Positions 9,222 to 13,976 of a DNA stretch of 13,976 bases are shown here, in pieces (the first letter of the stretch is position 1; the number at the start of each line of letters is the position of its first letter). Origin of the DNA: Larix sibirica (taxonomy: Eukaryota; Streptophyta; Pinopsida; Pinales; Pinaceae); contig NWUY0300033566.1 of the NCBI GenBank assembly GCA_004151065.3, positions 13,679 through 27,654 on the forward strand, given 5' to 3'. A model generated the notes under the pieces. The model was not told the origin of the DNA, ran no database searches, and saw only the letters and a list, made by a program, of their open reading frames with translations. The translations under genes were made by a program, and so were the position numbers.

Positions 9222-10273
9222 CAACAATATGAGTTCTTCCCTATTGTATCCTTCCTTTTGCAATGTGGGCATTCAAATTCTATATGGAATTGTCCTCCAC
9301 ATCTGAAGAAATTACATTCAAATTTTTCTCCTCTACCTTTGCCTCTTGCAACCCTCTTCTTATGTCAACATCAAATCTTCTTTCAACAAACTATTCCATA
9401 TTGCTGAATATTTATTCACATTGCTATTTATTTCTCTCATCTTTCCTCTCCCAAATCCTTAACTTCTCCTCATGGTATTCTATTATCACACTAACTTCTA
9501 AATTCTCAAGGTTGCTTGATAATCCTCTACAACTAATAAACCAATAATTTAAGCCATTAAATTTATCTTTAATGGCATAAATCAAAACATTCACATACCT
9601 CACTATGGATTCTGGGATTTCCTCAGTTTGTCTAGCTCTAATTGAGAGTTTTTAATATTCGTTAACGAACTTCTTCACAATCATCTTCACTTGCTTCAAA
9701 TTTTGAAATCTCCTTAACATATTCAAAACATAATCTAGATGCATACATTTTATTTTCAAAGTTGCTACATTACATTCCAAGTTTTAATTTTCTCTTTTTC
9801 CCCATTCCCTCTTTCCATTTACAACTTATCCCGCAGTTATAACATGGCTTTTCAATATTTTACATGCAAACCTAACCCTCATAGAATCTTTACTTTGTTC
9901 AAATTCAAAATATTTTTCCATTTCTCTTATCCAATCTATCAAATTCTCATTATTTAATTTTCAGAATAGATGATATTTTCAAATATATGCTTACCCCCAA
10001 TATATTTAATCTCTCTGATAATTATTTATTTAACTGCCACTTGTACTTATAGGTCTTCTCTAGCAGTATCCACCTCAACTTCATCATTTCTATCATCTAC
10101 TTGGGAATTACCTCTTCTTTTCATTTCTTTCCACCGAATACTTTTTTCCATCATTGTTCTTTTCATTGATGCAAGGTTACTATCATCATCTTATTCTAGT
10201 ATAGGCCTTCAATTACCTCTTCCTCATGTTTTGGAAAGTTCTCCACATCCATCATCTATCTTGCTAGAACCAT
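9222..10273 (-). pseudogene. gag: Gag pseudogene of the minus-strand LTR element
   Basis: A first possible ATG lies at 10273, close downstream of the primer-binding site. The retrotrans_gag core is clear: on the minus strand from about 9952 it reads NENLIDWIREMEKYFEFEQ, then RVRFACKILKSHVI, a stop where relatives carry a Trp-Trp-Asp box, then KLSIRARQTEEIPES and VRYVNVLIYAIKDKF down to about 9570. This is the gypsy/chromovirus-like capsid core with its W-I-x-x-x-E-x-x-F start. At 9277-9224 a remnant zinc knuckle reads FECPHCKRKDTIGK, with the CxxC pair present and the His lost. Stops and frameshifts are frequent. The purine richness of this gene explains why the plus strand looks so pyrimidine-rich over 8.9-10.3 kb. 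Confidence 0.7.
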
Positions 10274-10309
10274 ATTAGACCCAAGAGCCTAAACAATAGG
10301 ATCAACTCA

Positions 10310-10320
10310 CTCTGATACCA
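10310..10320 (-). other. Primer-binding site, initiator tRNA-Met type
   Basis: CTCTGATACCA on the plus strand is TGGTATCAGAG on the minus strand, exactly complementary to the last 11 nucleotides of plant initiator tRNA-Met including CCA. It would prime minus-strand DNA synthesis. It lies two bases inside the LTR end (…TTGCACCA, AG, then the site), the usual spacing, and fixes the element's direction. The match weakens after the 11th base. Confidence 0.82.
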
Positions 10321-10322
10321 CT

Positions 10323-10848
10323 TGGTGCAATACTCTAGGGCTTGCAATCAAAGTCACACAACAAAAATACTCACATCATATAACAAATATGAAAATGCAC
10401 TAAATACTAATAGACATCCCACACATAGTTTTTTACCAAATTAAAATAACATCAAATGCATTCAACAACAATATTTTCTAACTTTATTGACTCACTGATG
10501 GTCAATTCTCTTAGGCTCCATTACATTCACAAAGCCTATGAACATGTCTCTACAACCCATACCAACCAACACTAAAAAATATCAATAGGAGAGATGAAGG
10601 CCCTTTGTTCATTCACAAAATTCATATTTGTGCTTCCAATCCTTGGGTTTTTCCCTTCAAACTACACTAACTATCCAAATTTTAAATACAATGCTTCACA
10701 TTTCAAGTATCTACAAAAATACATGCATTACAATTTAAAAATTTTAAGGCTAAAATGACTCATTAATTGCACTCCATTTATAAAGTATGGTTCGAAGGTC
10801 ACATGAAATACACCAACATTGTCATCCTATGGTACCTCATGCTTAGAA
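10323..10848 (-). repeat. 5' LTR of the minus-strand element, interrupted by a LINE
   Basis: This starts with TGGTGCAATACT next to the primer-binding site and aligns along its length with 6940-7278. It keeps about 190 bp (10537-10720) missing from the other copy. Similarity stops exactly after TTAGAA at 10848, where a T-rich run begins; in the 3' LTR the same TTAGAA (7273-7278) continues with TGCACATATC. The remaining roughly 960 bp of LTR are not found beyond the LINE within the window. Confidence 0.72.
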
Positions 10849-10875
10849 TTTTTTATTTTTATTTTTTATTTTTTT
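10849..10875 (-). repeat. A-rich 3' tail of the LINE
   Basis: On the plus strand this is 27 bases of T broken by single A residues; on the minus strand it is an interrupted poly(A) tail. It sits at the exact break in LTR similarity, so it marks the insertion point of the LINE. Confidence 0.8.
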
Positions 10876-11244
10876 CGGGGAAAAATATTGGTAATTTTAT
10901 TCCTCAAAAAGTTAAAATTTACAACTGTGAAGAGCCTGATGCTCATTTTTACATTTATAGAAAAAGGGGAGTATTCTCACCCATACAAAAGGGGGAGTAC
11001 TCACCCATAAAAAAAAGGGAAGTAGACTCACCCATCCAAACCTTGATTCAAAGAGATTACATATCCATTAACAATTATATGGATTCATGACATTTTAAAC
11101 ATTTATGAATTGAGAGTTTCATAGTCCTTGTCATTTATTAATAAATCATCAGATAATTGAGAGGATTCATGACATATTGGAGTTAGTTTTTTTACCCGTA
11201 CTAGATCTGTCTGGAGGAGATATGTCCCATATGATATGTATTAT
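10876..11244 (-). other. LINE 3' untranslated region
   Basis: Non-coding DNA between the RNase H stop (about 11245) and the A-rich tail. It contains a three-unit tandem repeat (10961-11038) and a twice-occurring GGATTCATGACAT (near 11082 and 11163). Confidence 0.55.
10961..11038. repeat. Three imperfect tandem repeats of about 23-29 bp
   Basis: Units start at about 10961, 10987 and 11010. Each has an A-run, then GGGGAGTA or GGGAAGTA, then CTCACCCAT. They lie inside the LINE 3' untranslated region and may come from slippage. Confidence 0.75.
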
Positions 11245-11638
11245 TCAACATTGTATTTCCTTCCTGTAGTGAGCATGCCTGATTTTCCAAGGAGTTCGCC
11301 TAACCATTATAATCCCTAGAAGTATGCAGAAAAGAGCACTTGTTGAAGTGGCCCATGAGTAATATGATCCTAGAGAGATGATGAAATAAGAGGGGTTGGA
11401 GCATGAGATGCATGGAGTGATATAGTTGATATCCAACTTTGAATCAGAGAGGATATGTATCTCTTTGATCTCATACTCCAATGCTATATTTAGAGTTGTG
11501 TTTATGCTTAAGATTTCTGCATAATGTTTGGTATTTATGTATGCTTGTCTTTGAAAGGTAATTGATTGATCTCTAAAAAAACATACCTCTAGATCCACTA
11601 AGTTCGGGATTCCCTTGTGAAGTTCCATCACAAAAATA
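11245..11638 (-). pseudogene. C-terminal RNase H domain of the LINE
   Basis: On the minus strand the domain opens with FCDGTSQGNPELSGS from about 11635, the classic first strand of RNase H; its Asp is codon 11629-11627. A frameshift near 11575 moves the reading into a frame that gives YINTKHYAEILSINTTLNIA, with the Glu at 11517-11515, then IHILSDSKLDINYI, with the second Asp at 11445-11443. The D-E-D catalytic set is thus still visible across two frames. A C-terminal RNase H is known from a branch of plant L1 elements that acquired this domain. The final His/Asp region is less clear. It lies downstream of the zf-RVT domain, separated by a tandem duplication. Confidence 0.75.
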
Positions 11639-11648
11639 GTGTGGGAAC

Positions 11649-11907
11649 GAGTGATAAAAAATAGTGGGTTCTTACTTTGATATCTTTCGCTTTAGTTTGT
11701 TTAAGACTATCCACAATAACATTTTAAATACGTCGAATGCATAGGTTGGGTAATATGGTTTGTATTCAAATATGAGTGAGCGATAAAAAATAGGGGGGGT
11801 ATTACTTTGATATATTTCCATTTAGTCTATTTAATACTATCCACAATAGCATATTTAAATTTGTAGAATGCATAGGTTGGGTAAGATGCCTTGTCTTTAA
11901 AGATGAT
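11649..11907. repeat. Tandem duplication of about 130 bp within the LINE ORF
   Basis: Copy 1 is 11649-11777 and copy 2 is 11778-11907. Both contain GATAAAAAATAG near the start, TTACTTTGATAT, a CTATCCACAATA core and GAATGCATAGGTTGGGTAA towards the end. The offset between copies is 129-131 bp. On the minus strand both copies encode versions of T-Q-P-M-H-S-T, so coding sequence between zf-RVT and RNase H was duplicated. The copies have diverged by many substitutions and small indels, so the event is old, though it is uncertain whether it predates insertion. Confidence 0.85.
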
Positions 11908-12039
11908 TTTGTTCTGCGTGATCCAGATATTTCAGCTAATGATGAGGGGAAAATGAAGGAGTTCCATGTTTTTTTTTGAATACCAATGATCCCAAGTTTC
12001 AAGAAGAGTTCCTTTCCAAGATAGGATAGGGATGTTCCT

Positions 12040-12230
12040 GAATGATCGAGCCACACTCCAAGATTCTTTGGTAATGTGATAAGAGACTAGTAAATGAGAG
12101 ATGGATTCACCATGAGTTTTGCATAGAAGACATATGCTAGGACGATGTTTCCCTCTTTTTTGGAGATTATCCCATGTTAAAATTTTATTGTTGAGGGAAA
12201 TCCATATGAAGCACTTTGTTTTTTGGAAGC
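12040..12230 (-). pseudogene. zf-RVT zinc-binding domain of the LINE
   Basis: On the minus strand one frame reads FIWISLNNKILTWDNLQKRG from about 12220, then KHRPSICLLCKTHGESISHL and LVSYHITKESW. The Cys pair (codons 12132-12130 and 12123-12121) and the following His residues fit the zf-RVT pattern C-x2-C ... E-[ST]-x-x-H-L-x-x-x-C, with the last Cys here replaced (SYH). The W-D-N-L-x-x-R-G helix before it is a strong family signature. The domain follows RT in plant L1-like ORF2 proteins and is thought to help bind nucleic acid. Frameshifts occur on both sides; from 12056 down to 11802 another frame is open and carries the continuation. Confidence 0.8.
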
Positions 12231-13191
12231 CCTTAATTTTCTAGAGTTTGGAACCCCACCAAGGCACATTGTTCTTCCCTTCCAAAGTAGTGATCTCTTT
12301 GTACCCAAATTTTACTTGGTATGAGCTTGTTGTTGGATTTTTTATCCATATAAGAGAGTATGGTTCATTCGACAATTCTATGGAATCTCTTCAAAGGAGG
12401 TCCCACGTAGAATCTTGAATACCTAAAAGTCCAATTCTTGAGGAATTGATCCATCTCGATCTCCATCTATCTATGGAATGCTCATAAAAAACATCTAATA
12501 AAGACTGGAGTTGGAGATTGTTTAAGAATGATGTAAGTTTTTTGGGAAGGAGATCATTTGATGAGAAACCTAAAATAGGGTCGATTCCAAGAAGGATTGA
12601 TTTCCCATTTCCTGTATCCAAGGATAGATCCTTTCTAATGATGTGGAAACCTCTAATGATAGCTCGCCAAAAGAGGGAGACTCCACTTTAGATATATACA
12701 GTCTTTCCATAATACTTTAAGGGTCATAAGTCTCCACAGAATTTTTTCTACAAGGGCTTGTGAGAAAATAGGGTGATTTATTAGCCCCCAACCTCCCTAA
12801 CCCTTTGGTTTGTAGATGATTTCTCATAAGCATAGTGGAATGTTGTCCTATGTCTTGTTTCCATACCATAAGTAAGATGAGAAAATTTTCTTAATATTGT
12901 TTAAAATATCTTTCGGATTGAATTCCAATGGAATCCAATAAATTGGAATAGATTCAATGACGATTTTGATAAGAGTTAATATCCTATCTAGAGAGATCCA
13001 TCTATGATACCAAGACCCAAGTATTTCACTAATTTTGTCTATTATCCATTGCCAATCCTATATATGGTAGTCATTGTCTTTCATAAGGAATCTAGATATT
13101 TGAAACAAGAATTAGATGAAACCTTTGGAAACAGAAGGAGTAGGAGAATTAGAGGCTTATGAGAAGAAGGAACATGGAAAATTGAAATGGA
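12231..13191 (-). pseudogene. LINE ORF2 region between RT and zf-RVT
   Basis: On the minus strand, after the RT palm, DWQWIIDKISEILGSWYHRW at about 13055-12995 and the following ISLDRILTLIKIVIESIPIY match the 'I-x-x-W-x-x-R-x-L-S-x-G-R-x-x-L-I-x-S-V' block that follows RT in plant LINEs. Next come IFSSYLWYGNKT and GGWGLINHPIFSQALVEKIL (around 12795-12740). An open frame from 12621 to 12391 includes WDLL-type aromatic segments expected ahead of zf-RVT. Several stops coincide with Trp or Arg positions. There is no catalytic residue in this part; it is structural for ORF2p. Confidence 0.75.
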
Positions 13192-13740
13192 TTATTTTTT
13201 GAAATTTATCTCCATACCTATGGCCGATGAAAAAAGATTTAGGATTTTATCCAGGCATTTCACCTCTGGAATGGAATATTTCCCAAAAATAAGAATATCG
13301 TCCAAAATAGGATATGGGATACAAAGAGACAACCTGAAATTTTTACCCCTGTGAGATTCCTTTTTGATTTTCCAAAGTTGATAAATTTGAGGGGGGGATC
13401 TACTACTATTATAAATAATAGTCAACCTTGGCGTAGGCTTCATGATGGATGAAAAAATGATAAAGTAGAACCATTAATAAGGATAGAAAATGAGACACTT
13501 TGATAACAGTCTTCAATCTAGTTTATAACAGAATGAGGAAAGCTAACTTGGGTGAGGCTTAGCCGAAGAAAAATCCAATTTACCTTATTAAAATATTTGG
13601 ATAGGTCGATTTTCAACATGAAGGAGGGATGTGATTTAGATTTAATCGAATGGAGGGATTCTTGGGAAACTCCAATGGCATCATGGATAAAAACCTATCA
13701 ACACCAAATGATTTCTAAGAATCAACGGTGCCCCAGAATT
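13192..13740 (-). pseudogene. LINE reverse transcriptase domain (broken)
   Basis: On the minus strand from about 13690 one frame reads HDAIGVSQESLHSIKSKSH, then FMLKIDLSKYFNKVNWIFLR (motif A; the Asp of KIDLSK is the catalytic candidate), then SVSFSILINGSTLSFF (around 13505-13458) and a degraded LRQG box with stops in place of Arg and Trp/Cys. The palm continues in an open frame 13443-13192 with the motif C equivalent LDDILIFG (Asp codons 13302-13300 and 13299-13297; the usual F-A/V-D-D has become I-L-D-D), ending in SSAIGMEINFKK. This is the standard order of a LINE reverse transcriptase. At least one frameshift and four stops make it inactive. The first RT motifs and the endonuclease are not seen beyond 13740. 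Confidence 0.82.
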
Positions 13741-13790
13741 CAATAGGCCTTAAAAAACATCCATAAAAAAAGCACGATGAAAGGAAAATT

Positions 13791-13812
13791 TATAGTATAG
13801 TAATATACTATA
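13791..13812. repeat. Perfect 9-bp inverted repeat
   Basis: TATAGTATA, a four-base GTAA loop, then TATACTATA. It could form a small cruciform or hairpin; no function can be inferred. Confidence 0.85.
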
Positions 13813-13835
13813 GGTGTGGATAAAAAGCAATAAAA

Positions 13836-13853
13836 GCATGATAAAAATCATGC
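13836..13853. repeat. Perfect 7-bp inverted repeat
   Basis: GCATGAT, an AAAA loop, then ATCATGC. It lies 23 bp after the previous hairpin. There is no T- or A-run that would make it a convincing terminator, and in a plant nuclear context none is expected. Confidence 0.8.
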
Positions 13854-13976
13854 CGAGTTAATTAGTGGATATAAACAAAGATGTGAGCCTGTATTTTTCG
13901 ATAAATTGCATGTGCGGCATGCCTCTTCAAGACTTGAGCTGTCGACAATGGAGAAGTTGTGTGAAGATTAAAATGT

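Larger units (their letters stand above)
6940..10848 (-). mobile_element. Minus-strand LTR retrotransposon, gag-bearing and lacking most of pol
   Basis: Two similar, same-orientation copies of a sequence begin at about 6940 and 10323. Next to the second is a primer-binding site reading TGGTATCAGAG on the minus strand, complementary to the 3' end of plant initiator tRNA-Met. A G-rich tract, CCGGGGAGTA, sits at the inner edge of the first copy (8241-8250), directly before a TG-starting LTR. Polarity is therefore minus: 5' LTR (10323-10848, interrupted), primer-binding site, gag, short pol remnant, polypurine tract, 3' LTR (6940-8240). The internal region is only about 2.1 kb and contains no RT, RNase H or integrase, so the copy could move only with enzymes from a related element. 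Confidence 0.75.
10849..13740 (-). mobile_element. L1-like LINE (non-LTR retrotransposon), 5'-incomplete and decayed
   Basis: Read on the minus strand, the order is reverse transcriptase (13740-13192), the post-RT region, a zf-RVT zinc-binding domain (about 12230-12040), RNase H (11638-11245), a 3' untranslated region and an A-rich tail (10875-10849). This is the ORF2 C-terminal layout of plant L1-type LINEs. No LTRs flank it, and the A-tail at one end is the signature of target-primed reverse transcription. The endonuclease that should precede RT is not present up to the window end. Either the copy is 5'-truncated near 13740 or it is interrupted there. I found no convincing target-site duplication. 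Confidence 0.82.
13741..13976. other. Unassigned DNA at the right edge
   Basis: Not recognisable as LINE coding sequence and not alignable by eye with the missing part of the LTR (7279-8240). It has more CpG dinucleotides (around 13775, 13854, 13900-13915 and 13943) than the decayed repeats to its left. It could be LINE 5' sequence, flanking DNA or the edge of another insertion. Confidence 0.35.

Noticed and set aside
8663-10278. A run of plus-strand open frames (about 70-109 codons) rich in Phe, Leu and Ser, resembling membrane proteins
   Set aside because: They are antisense to the purine-rich gag/pol remnant on the minus strand; the T-rich complement gives spurious hydrophobic translations.
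10310-10340. The CTCTGATACCA motif as part of a tRNA gene
   Set aside because: No cloverleaf, A box or B box surrounds it; its position at an LTR edge fits a primer-binding site.
10961-11038. The short tandem repeats as a CRISPR-like array
   Set aside because: There are only three contiguous imperfect units, no spacers, and a plant retrotransposon context.
10767-11090. A 107-codon plus-strand open frame
   Set aside because: It crosses the junction between the 5' LTR and the LINE tail and includes the poly-T run, so it cannot be one gene.
13552-13746. A 64-codon plus-strand open frame at the right side
   Set aside because: It is antisense to the LINE reverse transcriptase motif A region, which is the clear reading.
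13741-13760. GGCCTTAAAAAACA as the target-site duplication partner of GCTTAGAATTTTTT at 10841
   Set aside because: The match is too short and imperfect, and the sequence after it does not resume the LTR.
13791-13853. The two hairpins as transcription terminators or a miniature transposon end
   Set aside because: There is no flanking U-run, no terminal inverted repeat pair and no target duplication; short AT palindromes are common.

Overview
The window reads as intergenic DNA from a plant nuclear genome, built almost entirely of decayed, nested retrotransposons. I find no intact host gene, no tRNA or rRNA gene and no CRISPR array. The plant assignment is inferred from three element types: a plant-type Ty3/gypsy polyprotein, an LTR element whose primer-binding site matches the 3' end of plant initiator tRNA-Met, and a plant L1-like LINE carrying a C-terminal RNase H. 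The AT-rich, multiply mutated repeats would suit a large-genome seed plant such as a gymnosperm, but species cannot be told from the sequence. Many in-frame stops look like CpG decay (Arg CGA to TGA), as expected for old methylated repeats. One ambiguous base (n) lies at 744.

Layout. (1) 1-632: poorly resolved; a YVDD motif and a GGGGGAG/TGTTGG junction hint at the 3' end of a Ty1/copia element. (2) 633-6050, plus strand: a Ty3/gypsy gag-pol pseudogene. Order is gag N-terminal region, gag core, zinc knuckle, aspartic protease, start of reverse transcriptase (RT), RT C-terminal part, RNase H, integrase. It is full of stops and frameshifts, an internal deletion has removed the RT catalytic core, and the integrase is cut short. 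(3) 6051-6939: AT-rich, unassigned. (4) 6940-10848, minus strand: a second LTR retrotransposon with a 3' LTR (about 6940-8240), polypurine tract, short pol remnant, gag, primer-binding site (10310-10320) and the first part of its 5' LTR (10323-10848). RT, RNase H and integrase are missing, so it is an internally deleted, non-autonomous derivative. (5) 10849-about 13740, minus strand: a LINE whose poly(A) tail begins exactly where the 5' LTR similarity breaks off, showing that it inserted into that LTR. It retains RT, the downstream RT region, the zf-RVT zinc-binding domain and RNase H, all broken by stops and frameshifts. (6) 13741-13976: unassigned, slightly richer in CpG, with two short perfect hairpins.

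None of these elements could encode a working set of proteins. Their relations are chronological: the LINE inserted into the 5' LTR of the minus-strand element and is therefore younger than it. The age of the plus-strand Ty3/gypsy copy relative to the other two cannot be read from the sequence. I see no convincing undescribed system; the points worth a second look are the pol-less LTR element, the clean LINE-in-LTR junction with its unexplained far side, and a roughly 130-bp tandem duplication inside the LINE ORF.
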